Shown here one piece after another: positions 1-11,822 of a DNA stretch of 64,000 bases. Position 1 is the first letter of the stretch, and every line of letters starts with the position of its first letter. This DNA is from Lactarius indigo (Eukaryota; Basidiomycota; Agaricomycetes; Russulales; Russulaceae): the NCBI GenBank assembly GCA_025766275.1, contig JAFKAC010000014.1, positions 186,001 to 250,000 on the forward strand. The letters are read 5' to 3'. A model generated the notes under the pieces. That model was given only the letters and a program-made list of their open reading frames with translations, was not told where the DNA came from and made no database searches. A program made the translations under genes and the position numbers.

Positions 1-24
1 ACCGCCGTAGTTGCAACCAGTACA
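1..24 (+). repeat. 3' end of an LTR (family 1), cut by the window edge
   Basis: The first 24 bases match the last bases of the two LTR copies near 8.8 and 11.3 kb (the stretch around GTAGTTGCAACC..GTACA). The orientation is the same as the 11.3 kb copy. Only the end of the repeat is inside the window, so its full length is unknown. Confidence 0.7.
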
Positions 25-559
25 GTAAGGATGTTGAGTCGTCTGATCCATACAAACAGAAACGTGACACAATCCCCCCTGTTACGATGTCTTGGAGATT
101 GTGGACAGTCCGTCGAATGACAAGTTGTTTTACTGTCAGGTCCTTATCTGCTGGTTCTGGTTCGACACACCCATAGTTCTGTTCGTGTGCCACTGTGAAT
201 CACATCCCTCTTCTGGGACTTGTCTGCATCATTTGTACTGGCTGGGAACGCATTATTGCCTTGTTCTGCGGCAGAGTAGGAATGGTCTACTCTTATGTTA
301 CGGCACCGAGGGACCGTCTGGTACTAAGTCGTGAATGGAGCTGCACTCAATGTTCGAGTAGAGTCGGGGCTTGTGTTTTAGCACAAGTCGAGTTTGGGGA
401 TTCCTTGGCTCACTCAGAGAGATCGCAAGGGAGAGGGGACAAGACAATGTTACTCGGTATTCAAGAACTAAGAGTAGACAAAGAACTTGTGCTACTCTTC
501 TGTGCTACTTCTTATACTTGTACAAACTAGTTATTTTCGGGACTGTTTTCTGATAAGCC

Positions 560-1345
560 ATGTCACTCAGGCTGACACGTCACAAGCTATGTGTCAATGG
601 CACCTTAAGGCATGCTCATTGCGATACCGGGACTTCTGTAAAACTTTCAGGGACTCATCTTTTCTCAAACGCATTGTGTGACACTTCATCACGATGTCAC
701 GTGACCATGACAACCGGCCCAGATAAAGTAATATCAAAGTTGCCTGTCATGTGACCCTGGCATGTGACCTGGCTAGAATGCACCAGAAGAGCCCAGATGA
801 GCTTGTGCCTGGCTGACTGATGTTTGGTACCTGATGACTGATACTGGCTGTGAATTACTCATAGACGATTACACTGTTATGATAAGGATGACTGATGCTC
901 TGTTCTGATTGGTTGACCGACTGATGCTTACACATTCCTGATGACACCCTTACTGTATGACTAACTCACCCTAGGATCATTGTATTAGGGTTTCTGAGTC
1001 CGAACCTTATGATAGCTGAAGTATAAGTAGGGTAGCATGTATCCCCAACTCCTTAGCTTGAGATCTTTGTGGAATTGTATCTGCTGTTTGTGGCTCCCTT
1101 CCCTTTTATCTTTTGAGCTGGGCTGTTTGCCACCCCTTTGGCTGTCTGCCAACCCCCCTTTTTCCTCTCTTATCTACCATTTTCTGCCTCTCAGTGCTCT
1201 TGCCTGATAGAGTGCTGCCAGTACCTTTGTCAACTAGGGGATGCCTTGGCTGTATTTGCCCTTCCCCATAAGTTGGCTGACAATTTGGGGCGCGGTGCTC
1301 CCACAGAACCGTCCAAGTTGGATACTACACCCATACAAGTGTAAC
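560..1345 (+). repeat. LTR-like repeat, family 2, copy 1 (approximate ends)
   Basis: The stretch resembles about 6.9-7.5 kb: both hold a 'tactagggtttctg'-like block, a TATA-like element (tataagtagg / tatataggtag), the words CTTAGCTTGAG / CCTAGCTTGAG, and further on TAGGGGATGCCTTGG / AAGGGGATGCTTCAG. This order (TATA, start region, downstream block) suits a retrotransposon LTR. The ends are guesses and no coding region belongs to it. The short open frames here look fortuitous. Confidence 0.45.
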
Positions 1346-2150
1346 ACACTCGCCCCTCACCAGCCTCACCCCCCATGCCAGCCACGTCCAACTCACACAC
1401 CAAACACACCAAACAGAAGCACAACTTGGCCAAACAGTTGCCAAATAGACACATCAGTCAATTTGACACAACAGCACAGTGACCACCACCAAACATGAAT
1501 ATACAATATCCAAACAAGGACAAAATGGACATGTCAGCTCACCACTCACCAACACAAACACCCTGGGAAGCCTAGGATGAAGAAAACAAAATTGGAAGTA
1601 GAACACCAATGGCTTCACCAATTAAACTGGAGACTAATAGATGACAAAACAATAGCAACGAAAGTTAAACGCAACCCCAATACAAAAAACCTGGTCAAAG
1701 CCACCTGGAGAGACCTACTCCACCCTGAGCCCCCCCCCCAACTGGCTCAGCATATGTGAGGTTTTAGTGGGTAGGAGACCACTCTGCACCTAACCACGGC
1801 TGCTCAGTGTCTGAGTCCCACACTATCCCCCCACCAGAGGATGTGCGTAAACGCATTTTCCCTTACAAACCAGTACCCTTTAGGCCCGGCAACAAGCACG
1901 CCAAGTGAAGCTGATGGTAAATCTCCTAACACTTGGCACTCCATTACTGGTATTTAGATGTACACACGTCACTAGATACCATAATAGAAGTGCCCCTCCA
2001 AAAAAAAAAAAAAAAAAAGAAGATCAAAGCGAGTATTTGAGACTTCTCTGAGATCCTCTTTGTGGACAAACATGGTTTATGTTGTGACCTGTCTCTGTGA
2101 TGCTTGTGACAGTGCAATGCTATTTTTTGCTTGCTTTCCTCCCAGTGCAA
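1346..2150. other. Gene-free stretch
   Basis: No credible coding region is seen. The stretch is A/C-rich with a C run near 1730-1738 and an A run at about 2000-2018. It lies just outside the left inverted repeat of the decayed DDE transposon and is probably more mobile-element debris. Confidence 0.5.
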
Positions 2151-2184
2151 TAAGGCTGCCGCCATGAAGGACCCACAACCTTTA
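2151..2184 (+). repeat. Left inverted repeat of the decayed DDE transposon
   Basis: The bases TAAGGCTGCCGCCATGAAGG and the following ACCC.CAACC.TTA are matched in reverse complement at 8241-8274 with a few differences. The pair brackets both halves of the DDE transposase pseudogene, so it is read as the sub-terminal or terminal inverted repeat. The outer ends are not resolved. Confidence 0.55.
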
Positions 2185-3891
2185 TGTAAGCCAAAACTTG
2201 TCCACTTTGCATCACTATCTCCTTCCCCATATGTAACTTAGGACAAAATGTAAAACCATAGAATGGAAGTGACTAAGACTGTCTTTATATTGTTGGTTTT
2301 TTTTTTTTTTAAATATCTCAATTTGGTTGAGCCTTTCATGATTTCCTCTTTTTTTGTTAAAACTTATTTTCTGTGTATTTCATGTCCATCTAAAGCAATA
2401 TGACAAAACCCAGCCAAAAATTTGGACACAATCATGTGATGCAAAAGTTATGTGTTTAGCTTACCAATCATTACAAAGATGGGATTCAGTATGGCAAATT
2501 ATCCATGAATATCCCAACAATGTAATGCCACTACAAGGGTGTTAGGTATGACCTGTACCAAGTCAGTCAGAAGTGTGGGAGTATAAACTCAAAGGTTCGA
2601 CTTCAGAAGAGGGATGCACAAGAGTTACAAGGACATAAGTCACTTGAACTATAGAGGGGAGCTAAGACACAAAGGTCTAGCGAAGACGAGGGATCGGGAG
2701 ACAGGAAAGGCACTGTCACAGACGCTCTATTTTCGCCTTATTTTTCTGTATTTTACAGACTTATTTGGTAAAGATACAAGTCTCTAACGTTGCATCAAAA
2801 CATCCAAGTCCTTATCATTAGATATGATAAGATGGTCAGTCACGTGATGCCAACATGTGCACCCACAAGCATGTGACCCTGGGATAGTAGCGTCCTTATT
2901 GGATGTTACCTCTTTAGGGCATTTTCCTTATTAGCATAAGTAGTTTCTCATTGGACAATAAGCAGGGAACATTCTAGATAGTTCTAGACTACATTGTCAT
3001 AGGGTTGTGACTCATAGATAAGGACACGTCATTGTTCTGTCAGCATTAATGACTGTGCATCAGTCAGCACAATAGATAACGCTATTATTAGACACAACGC
3101 GTCAGCATCTGACTCATTACTATTACATGTACCTTTAGTAACAAGGTTCTATAGTAATTCGAACTCAGCCACAGCAGTGTATATAAACCCTCATGTAGCG
3201 TCCTGAGTGGAACCAACTTGTCCTCTTGGTTCTCCACTCAGGTACGCATTTCTTTGTACTTCCCTCTTTCTTCACCAATGTTAACTTGTCCTCTTGGTTC
3301 TCCACTCAGTGTGCCACTGCGTGATCACCTTGCCTTTGACCTTGCATAAAGGTCTCACATGTGCATATTCTCCGCAGTGACTGTACATTCGGTGCATGAC
3401 TTGTCTCCACGCTAGGCTTGAGCATGTTACCAGTTCAGTTCACTAACACTTCACTTGGTCTAGTTGTACACGATAAGTCATACTGCTACAGGCACAAAGG
3501 TGTTCCGTGTGTTAGATGAGTGTAGTATTACACAAGAAGTCTAGTCTACCGTACAAGCTAGGTATGACTAGGTTTAAATAGAAGTTGGGTTGTATGGCTG
3601 CTACAAATAGATGGTGCCATCGCTAGATCGAGGGATAAAGGGATAGGCATAAAGAGAACAAGGCATGGATATAATGAGAACAAAGGCAAGTCATGTGAGA
3701 TTGCGCATGAGTGAGAACAAGTCAGAAACTAGCACATGTCGAGCCTTATCAGAAGAGAACACCAATAGGCAGGGCACGCGATAAGAACTGGGTAATCGTA
3801 AAGTCCATGTAATCATACAGGGCTTGTATAGTATGGGAAATGGAATAGTAGCAAAAGAAAGAATGAGTCCCAAGAAATTGTAACAAACAAG
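2185..3891. other. Transposon 5' region with an LTR-like insertion and a 27-bp direct repeat
   Basis: No gene is seen. About 2780-3500 looks like a further LTR: CACGTGA boxes, a TATAAA at 3182-3187, then a start region with a perfect 27-bp direct repeat (3215-3241 and 3283-3309). T-runs occur at 2299-2310. The rest is presumably untranslated leader of the DDE transposon. Confidence 0.4.
3215..3309 (+). repeat. Perfect 27-bp direct repeat, two copies 68 bp apart
   Basis: The unit begins AACTTGTCCTCTTGGTTCTC and ends CACTCAG. Copies lie at 3215-3241 and 3283-3309, just downstream of a TATAAA. The first copy is followed by GTACGC and each ends in CAG, so the pair could act as alternative splice boundaries, but I have no direct sign of that. 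Confidence 0.8.
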
Positions 3892-5659
3892 ATGCCCAAA
3901 AGAAAGAGAGCAAATCATGCATGCACCCAGAATTTCCCAAAAACCATGAGGGCCCAAGATCATGACAGGACCAAAAGAAGACAAAAAAGGGCCCTGAGCG
4001 ATCTGCAAGCCAAGGGGTTTCAGACACTACCAGACTTTTTCAGAAAGAAGGCTGAGGAAACAGAAGCGAAGACAAATTTCAAAGCCATGGTCACTGTGGC
4101 CAAAGCCAAGATCAAGGTTTTACAAGATAAAGGAGAAGAGGAAGAATCCTCTGAAGACAAGACCAAGATCACAGACAGGCATGGATCCAAGATCACATTA
4201 GAGCCAGACATGTCCCAGGGAAGTGCCTCAAGAGACATGTGCAAGCCCCAAACTCCCCAATACATCTTTGAAGAACTTGAAGAAGATTCCGATGACTCTG
4301 ACAATTCCGATGAGATTGACGAGACCAGGAGTAACCCCTCTATGGGGGAGCAAGACAGCCATAAAGATGCCCAAGCCATTGTCACACAGATGCTCAAAGA
4401 CCTTCACCATGGGAATGGCCCCAATGCTGATGGTCACCTGCACTCCACAGACAGTGCCCTAGACCTCCTCCAGGATCATGTCACATTGCAGAAGGCAAGA
4501 GTTGATGTCGTTGCTATAGCCAAAGAAAGCAGTCCAGCAACTTCATTTGGAGTTGCATCCTGGCCATGAAAGCCCTCTTGAACATTTACCTGGACAGCGA
4601 CCTGAGCCACACATGGACTGATGCCTCAATCCTTGTGGTGAAGTCTCAAGGGCATGGCACAACATGTGTGCACACAATCCAAGGATGGGTGCTGAAGTTT
4701 GTTCACACCCAAGACTTGCCTCTTCACAAAATGGGCTGGAAGCAAACAAAAGTGCTGGAAGATGAAGAGATATCCCAGGCAGTCCAGTCTGCACTGGTGG
4801 GGAAGGAAAAAATTGGCCCCCTTGATGCAACAGCCATGGTTGATGTTGTTTTGAGCCCAAAGATCCAGGCCTTATTTGCATGTTCAGGTATTGACAAGCC
4901 TTCAGTTTCAGAGCAGACAGCACAATGTTGGTTGGCAAAACTGGGGCAGCAATATGGAAAGCAACAGAATGGGATGTATATTGACAGCCACGAGCGTGAG
5001 GATGTCATGGAATACTGACACAGATTTGTTGAATAATTCCAGCAATATGAAAGGCATTTCCATATTTGGGATGATGCCAAGAACGAACTCCACCCCTCTG
5101 GTTTCCCTGTGCCAGAGGCTCAGGATTGTTTCCGTCTCGTTCTCATAACACACAATGAATCAACTTTTTTTCAAAATGACCAGCGCAAGCATTTGTAGAA
5201 CCATCAAAAAAATATGGCTCCAAAACCCAAGGGAGAAGGCCAGTCACTCATGATTTCTGACTTCTTGACAGCAGATTGGGGCCGTCTGCGTGATGACAAC
5301 AGGTGTGTCCTCACCCCCCCTCCCACTTTGACACCTTTCTCTGACTTTCATAAAGGGAAGTGCACATCATATTCAAGCCAGGGAAGCAGCGCGACAGCTG
5401 GTTTTCAGCCAGCAACCTGCTTGAGCAGGTAAGCTGTGCAATCAACATTTTTGAAGGCATCACAAGGGGACAGGCCCAGGGCCTGTTTCTCTTTGACAAT
5501 GCCCCCAGCCATCAAAAGCATGCAGATGATGCACTCTCAGCTCAACTTATGGTTAAAGGTGCATATTCTATATTTCCTTTGGCTGTGTAAGTTCACCATT
5601 TTTTCAGCCTCAAAGGACGGCTGGGCACACCACTGAAGTGGTGCACACATGCGCAATGT

Positions 5660-6090
5660 AACACTGTCACAATGTTAGCTCAACTTGAGCTCAGTTAATA
5701 CAGCAGCTCAACTTAGTGGTACGATGCTCAAAGGCATGTGACTGATTGTAATGCTCAAAGGTGATGTGGGATGCTCGCAGGCACCCAGCTCAAAGGTGAC
5801 TTGGACAATGATGAAGAGAATGGGAGATTCAGGAAGTGACAATTCAAGAAGACCAAGATGCCCAATCTTGGTCTTCACAGTACGTCTTAAATACTACAAG
5901 AAGAGTGGGCTTTAAAGCACCACTGGTACATGTCCGATGAGTCGCATAAAGTACTCAAACCCTAGTACTACTACTATGTGGTTTGGAAACTACCAGAACC
6001 AATCCACCACTACTCCATGCTTGTGACCATCCTACTGACTAAGTCCATGACTAATGCTACCTTTGTTACGCCCTAGCAGGGGTGTGGGTT
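5660..6090 (+). repeat. LTR family 1 copy inside the transposase (right end uncertain)
   Basis: It starts TGTAACACTGTCACAATG, like the starts at 10764 (+) and 9262 (-), and shares the block 'caattcaagaagaccaagat' at 5852-5871 followed by CTTGGTCTTC and TTAAATAC. The left border falls exactly where the transposase frame is broken. The 3' part is divergent; an end-like piece (TTACTATTGTAGTTAGAACC) reappears only at 6644-6663. Confidence 0.65.
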
Positions 6091-6880
6091 CTGGAGGTTC
6101 TGGATCACACAAGTATCAAGCGAAGACGTCTGTTGTCTTATTGCTATGAAACACAAGTGGTAAAAGTGTGGCACCAAGTGCAGCACTACTCTGTAATGTA
6201 GGACTCCTCGTCCGAAGTGTCTGACACTTCTCTACACTCGATCTTGCTAGTGCACAGAGTATAACAGGTGTGACGCGTTGATATAGTTCAACTGCAAAGA
6301 CTTCGAGGTGTCCTGGTCAAGGACTGAGGTAGGGGATGCACAAGAAGAAAAGAATAGAACGAGGTCACACCAAAGTACGGAGGCAAGGTTGCTAGATTGC
6401 AAACGAAGCCAAGTCTGGCTTCCTACGGTCTATGGTACAGGTTTATATAGGACAGGGTTCCAAACAACATGAACACAAGTCCACACAATATCAAAGAAAC
6501 CAAACGGAGCAAACAGAAGTTCAGAAGTGAAGGAACAATGCCACTAGTAGCAGTAGCTCCTTTGGTTACAAGGTATAGTACGGAAGGGGAAAGGCGAGGT
6601 GGAGACATACTGTGACTGAAGTCCGAAGCGTCGGATCATAACAACCTTACTATTGTAGTTAGAACCATTATAGTAAGGGTCCATCTTCCAAACTCATACA
6701 ATGTAACGAACACACCTCGACCACGTGACTTACCAACATCACATGTTGGACCTCAATGGGAGTATCATGAGTCTGGCTGGTCACATGCCGACTCCCCTGA
6801 AGAAGAAGACAAAGAAGATGGGCTGCTCACAAAGCTACAGCAGCAAGAGGAGTATGCCCAAGCCGTATATACGCAGTGTG
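6091..6880. other. Interior of the insertion, no gene recognised
   Basis: This is the middle of the 1.86-kb insertion that splits the transposase. No open frame of note is present and I recognise no gag or pol motif. The piece at 6640-6680 resembles the 3' end of LTR family 1. Confidence 0.4.
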
Positions 6881-7516
6881 GGCAGTTAGTGGTCACATGA
6901 CTAACATACTCACGTGACAATGTTTCAGTGTGATATCTGCTGTCACAGATATCATGCCAAACCAGTGTTACAGTCCACTTGCCTTATCAAGCTTAGAGGT
7001 TATTGGGTTCCTTTGTACAGACTATGATGGGCCTATGTGCCTATCTTCTGATTACTGCATACATTCTGATTGGCTGATATGTTTGTGCTGACTGATACGA
7101 TACCGAGGGCCTTATGCCATTGGTTGCACTTATCTATGACTCAGTATGACTCATGTACAGTACTAGGGTTTCTGGGTTTGGATCTGACTGCGAACCTTAC
7201 TGTGTACTAGTATATAGGTAGTACACTGGGACGGAGCACTCCCTAGCTTGAGTTCTTGTATTCTCCTACCGTTCAATAGGACTTCAGGCTTTCCCTTCCT
7301 TTGTGACTTGTCACTTGCCTCCCATCTCTCCTTTGGTTGATGGCTGATCAAACTTCTCTCTTATTCCCTGATTATCTCATCAGGAGGCTACCTTGTCTTG
7401 ACTACTAAGGGGATGCTTCAGCACTTAAGCTTGTTCCACGAGTAGTAGTCACATGCCAACACCCATTTTTGGTCCAAGTCGGACAACACGTTCGTAGGAA
7501 CGTAACATACAACCAT
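6881..7516 (+). repeat. LTR-like repeat, family 2, copy 2 (approximate start)
   Basis: This partner of the copy at 560-1345 has a tactagggtttctggg block, a TATATAGG element at about 7211, CCTAGCTTGAG at about 7242, and AAGGGGATGC at about 7407. It ends near CATAACA just before the transposase frame resumes at 7519, so its right end coincides with the insertion border. Confidence 0.5.
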
Positions 7517-8240
7517 AACACATGATGGAACACTTCCTACCAGCGAATCACAGCCACTTTACTTCCCCAATGACCACCCCTCCATGCCCAGATGGTTTAA
7601 AGGCATGGAGATCATTATTTGTGAACGTGGGCTGTGGCCAGAGGATGGACTGCTCACACAGTGCCCACACTTCCATTGCCCTCCTGGTCACACTGATTGC
7701 TGCTGCTGGCGGCTCCTTTTCACACAGCCTGACTTTGAAAACCAAAAGTCACAGCTGCAGGAACTCATTGAGGAGTGCAGCCACTTGTGTGACTTTTACC
7801 CAAAGTATCATTGTGAACTTAATTTTATCAAGCAGTATTGGGGCACAGCCAAGTTTCGATATCACACAGCACCCCGATCAACTACAATCAAGGAGATGGA
7901 GAAGATGGTAAAGGAGTCTCTTGACGATGTTCCTCTCCTTCAAATTCAAAGGTATGTTTCTTTTTTGTTTTCTCAATTGTCTCCCAAACTCACACCCCAT
8001 TCTCTAGGTTCACAAATCATTCAGCTTGTTTCATTGCCACTTACAGGAAGGGTCTGTTGGGCACACAGGCAGCTTGGGCTAATAAGAAATATCATAGTCA
8101 TTGTACACTACCACCTCAATGTATCCTAGAGGCTCAAACTACTGTGGACCCATAGAATCAAATTTCCCAACTTTTTGATGCTCAAGACCTAGAAATTTGG
8201 CCGGGTCATGTGACCCTAAACCTAGGGTTGGGGCTTAAGT

Positions 8241-8274
8241 AAGGGTTGCGGGTCCTTCATGGTGGCAGCCTTAG
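8241..8274 (-). repeat. Right inverted repeat of the decayed DDE transposon
   Basis: In reverse complement this reads CTAAGGCTGCCACCATGAAG then GACCC.CAACCCTTAC, matching 2151-2184. It follows the last transposase codons by about 110 bases. Together the two repeats define an element of about 6.1 kb including the nested insertion. Confidence 0.55.
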
Positions 8275-8785
8275 TCGAAGGCAGATTGTCTAAAAAGGAG
8301 GTTACAACTGTCCTTGCTCACCCCCCCCCCTAACATGTCACATGACACCATGTGACACTTCCAGCGGGTCAATGCCGACCTTAACAAGTCATTTATCATT
8401 TTTGAAACTAATTACATAATTATGTCACGTGACTCAATAAACGAAAAATCGTAGTACACAGTGTACGCAATTTAGATTCCCACACCAAATGCTACCCACC
8501 ACAAATGTCAATTTTGCCTCACTGTCTGAGAAAAAGTACTCCCAGTCACTTGGCCCTATTTGTGAGTGATTAAATGGAGCATTGTTGCATAAGTCCTTGT
8601 GCGTTGTGCTTGGTGTTGTGTGCTTGGTTGTGTGAGTCTAGGTGAATTCATGAGGCCGGGCCACAGAAGCCTCCATGCGGTGCAAACTGCAAGACATCAC
8701 TTGTGGCCTTGTTCGTGGCCCCGCTTGTTTTGTCTCTTGTCACATTTCGACTCTCGCACCACGGTATTTGACTAAGAACCCTTAC
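8275..8785. other. Gene-free spacer
   Basis: No coding region is seen. A C run lies at about 8321-8330. The spacer separates the DDE transposon from the gypsy-type remnant. Confidence 0.5.
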
Positions 8786-9262
8786 TGTACTGGTTGCAAC
8801 TACGGCGGTAAGGTAGATTAGTTGCGGACTTACGATAGGCGATACGAGTACGATAGGAGATTGCGCGCAGATTGCTGACTGAGGACTTCGCCACCAATAC
8901 TAGTAGTAGTAGTATTAGGATCGAGCTACTTACGCGATACGTTGGACACTTACCCACTGTGACTCATAGCAGCACTTCAAAGCCTGCTTGAATTGTATTT
9001 AAACTGTCTTGTGAAGACCAAGATACGCCATCTTGGTCTTCTTGAATCGTCACTTGTTGTCTCGTCTCTTTCTCTTCGCCTTCGTTTCAGACAGTTGTCC
9101 GACTTCGCTCGTGACCTAGGATTTCGACATATTGGTATACCTCTGCGTATTACCACGACCAAGGCTTGGACCTCCGTGTTTTCAAGCAGTAGGACTGTTA
9201 CATCGCTAAGTTGTTACCGCTGCTTTGTGCTCAAGTTGAGCTCACGCCGTGACGGCGTTACA
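8786..9262 (-). repeat. LTR family 1, minus orientation, 3' of the gag remnant
   Basis: Read on the minus strand it runs TGTAACGCCGTCACGGCG ... GGTTGCAACTACGG in complement and ends at the TGTACTGG of 8786-8793, so it has TG..CA ends and is 477 bp. It contains the shared block AAGAAGACCAAGATGGCGTA with a TTTAAATAC TATA-like box downstream. The gag frame on the minus strand runs straight into it, as expected for a 3' LTR. Confidence 0.8.
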
Positions 9263-10744
9263 CTTTGGCTGCGTCGGGGTATTCTTGTATTCATTGAGCC
9301 TCACCTTGAGATGTATGTAATTCTTTTGTCTCTTGAGGACGGCTCTCTTCCAGTCGTCGAATGTGATTGGGTCATCAAATTGGAATGCATTCTTGAACAG
9401 CTCCTTGGGTAGACCCGATGTGAAAAGGTCAATGGTTTGTGGTTCGTTGAGGCGGTAGTGAGCCTTCCGTGCGAGCTGTTCAAAATCATTGACGTACTTG
9501 TCAATGTCTTCTCCCGTCATTTTAAAGCCTTTCCTTAGTATGGCTTGCGCTTGCTCCCGTTCCAGCATGTTTTCGAATCACTGGCTGAAACCGTCGGCCA
9601 CGGCTTCCCATAGATCTCTTGTATAAGGGCTGATTCCCTGTTGTATCTGGCAGTTGAGCCAGTTGAGGAATGACAGGACCCATTCGCTCACCGCCCCTCC
9701 CTTGATGTAAGAGAGAAACAGGAGACACCTCCTGTAGTTGTTTCACATAATGGGGGCATCCAAGTTCATCCCCCAATAGACGTGCCACTGTGTTAGGAAC
9801 TGATCCACTTTCAGTCTATCCCCGTCAAAGATGGAAGGGGGCTCGCTGGTTAATTTCTTGTTATGGTGTCCTCCTCCACCGTCTCCGCCTCCTCCGCCTC
9901 CTCCACCTCCTGGTGGTCCAGCAGGCGGTCCTCATGGTGGTTTGGTTCTGCGTATATCGAAGGGAACTCCTCTGCTTGGGGGCAGTGGTGGATCTCCACT
10001 GGGTCCTCCTATTCCGGGAGGTAGTTCTAGTGCTAGAGGCCTCCCCGATGGTGGGTCTCCTCTATCGGAACCTATGGCGCAAAATATCGCGGCGTCGTCA
10101 GCTGTCATTCGTCTTCCGGTTTCTGGATTGATTGGCATCAGTATTTCTCTTGCCTCTGCCTGTATTGCGCGCGACTCTTCGAGCGCGACCTCTTCCATTG
10201 CTTGCGTGATGGTGGCCATGATTGCTGGTGATCATATGTGAATCAGTTCTGGCTCTGTGATATGTGCGGACTCAGCTCGCTCAATAAGGAGATCCTATAT
10301 TGCTCCTCCACTGCTTTCGGTTTGGTCTGGCCTTCATCCTTCGTCTTCTTCGCTGCCCTCTTCTTGGCTTTGCTTGGTTTCTTCAGACATGGCTTCTCCC
10401 ATGGTATGCTCTTGTACTTGTCTGTCAATGGGACCCCAGTCTGCCCTACTATTGAGTTCTCGTGCGTCGATATCGCAACGGTATCTCGGTCCTGCTGGTC
10501 TGACAACGTCCCAGTGTGTGTCTATAGGGTTCCAAGCAACTTCCGTCCAACACAAGTGGTCGAAGTTAAACTCAACTGGTCGGAACCTACTAGGCCCATT
10601 GAATTCTACAAAGTATCCTGTTTCTTCTGCCCTTTCCCTCCAATTTGCTGCTCCTAGGAAGCGCGTGGGGACATTACGATCTCCTCTTCTAGGGAGCAAA
10701 TAGGGGCGAAAGCTCGTCCACTGGTCTCTGGTTGTTACGGCCAC
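9242..10744 (-). pseudogene. Ty3/gypsy-type gag remnant without pol
   Basis: Minus-strand pieces in shifting frames give a Gag-like protein. 10744-10334 is an acidic region, 10219-9932 a helical part followed by a proline/glycine run around 9880-9920, then the words PPSIFDGDRLKVDQFL near 9835-9790. Last comes 9568-9242 with the retrotransposon Gag core (KGFKMTGEDIDKYVNDFEQL, LFTSGLPKELFKNAF). No zinc knuckle, protease, reverse transcriptase or integrase is present. The frame ends inside the adjacent LTR, so the whole pol region was deleted. The frameshifts and the missing pol make it non-autonomous. Confidence 0.75.
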
Positions 10745-10763
10745 GGTGGGATCTTGGTCTTAA

Positions 10764-11262
10764 TGTAACGTCGTCATGATGTTAGCTCGACTTGAGCTTC
10801 AATGAGGTGGTAACAACTTAGCAATGATCTCGACACGACGACACGAAGGTCCGTGTTCCTGCCTTGAGTGAATACACGGAGGTACACCGGCAAGATCCTT
10901 TCGACTTGTATTTGTCACAACTGGAGTTGGACGCAAAACTCATTCAAACAAGAGGATGAGGCGGAAGGAGAAATAGAAACAAGTGACAATTCAAGAAGAC
11001 CAAGATGGCGTATCTTGGTCTTCGCAAGACAATTTAAATACAAATTGAGCAGGCTTTGAAGCGCTGCCATGAGGCACAGTAAGTAAGCGTCCAACGTATC
11101 GCAGAAACATCTCAAAACTAATACTACTAGTACCTGTACTAGTATCAAGTCATCAAGGCACCGCTCAGTCAGCTATCAGTCATAATCGCCTATCGCACTA
11201 CCGTATCACCGTAAGTAAGTCCACAACTAATCTACCTTACCACCGTAGTTGCAACCGGTACA
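10764..11262 (+). repeat. LTR family 1, plus orientation
   Basis: Starts TGTAACGTCGTCATGATG and ends GCAACCGGTACA (499 bp, TG..CA). It is clearly homologous to 8786-9262, including the block around AAGAAGACCAAGATGGCGTA and a TTTAAATAC box, but it points the other way. A normal minus-strand element would carry its 5' LTR here in minus orientation, so this is either an unrelated solo LTR or the result of an inversion. Confidence 0.8.
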
Positions 11263-11822
11263 GTAAGGGTATATGAGTCCCCGTGCAGAATGTAACACCA
11301 GTGACATTTCCCCTTTCTCGCGATCATAGGTAATGCTCCCGTATGGCGGCTTCGTGACAGCACGTTTCCCACGGCGCAGCTTCGCGTCAGAAACAAGGTA
11401 GGTGTCGCCCCTTTCAGTAATCGAGGGGCCGGTGGGAATATCGAAGGTGGGCATTATGGGAGATTGGGAAGAGGGATTGTTTGTCCTTCCTTCCCTTCCC
11501 TCATACACACCCAAACCGATACACAGACCGTGTTATTGACGCATTATTTACGTGTTGTTTACGCGTTTATTTATTTTACTGTTATTTCACTCTGGTATTT
11601 ACTCGGTGGAAATAAAATATGGTCGCCCAAAAGTTCGAAGAAATCGGACTTTGAATTTGAGTGGCGTGAGAACCGGCAAGACCGGCCCGGACCGTGAGAT
11701 CCGTGCGAAAAGTCAAAGACTACAGTTGGAGGTTACTGTCAGTGGCGCACAAAGCAGGTAATATAAACCGAGCGATGGCTGAACCATTCATATTCCCCTC
11801 CCCCCCATCGTCCTTCTCACTG
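11263..11822. other. 5' flank of MFS gene 1
   Basis: No gene. 11594-11709 is a block repeated at 56115-56208 (see that entry). The rest is presumably the promoter of MFS gene 1 and the edge of the transposon zone. Confidence 0.5.
11594..11709 (+). repeat. Dispersed repeat block, copy 1
   Basis: The order TATTTACTCGG.GGAAATAAA, then ATCGGACTTTGAA, GAGTGGCGTGAGAA, GAC.GGACCGTGAGATCCGTG is also seen at 56115-56208, 44 kb away. This copy has about 26 extra bases (ATATGGTCGCCCAAAAGTTC and on) in the middle. Both copies lie upstream of an MFS gene. Confidence 0.75.

Larger units (their letters stand above)
3892..8130 (+). pseudogene. Decayed DDE transposase, split by a 1.86-kb insertion
   Basis: The transposase lies in pieces. 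3892-4569 is the charged N-terminal part, 4566-5018 a helix-turn-helix-like part ending in the words GMYIDSHEREDVMEY, about 5130-5300 the first catalytic block, 5360-5656 the DNAPSHQK block, and 7519-8130 the C-terminal part (YFPNDHPSMPRWFKG ... DFYPKYHCELNFIKQYWG). The order is that of an Agaricomycete DDE transposase I know, with IS630/Tc1-like DNAPSH and ELNFIEQYW motifs. It is dead: frames shift between pieces, a stop follows the first block, the expected D of THDEST reads N (THNEST), and the expected E of FIEQYW reads K. About 5660-7516 is foreign sequence inserted between the codons for the MR and DGT of this family. Confidence 0.8.
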
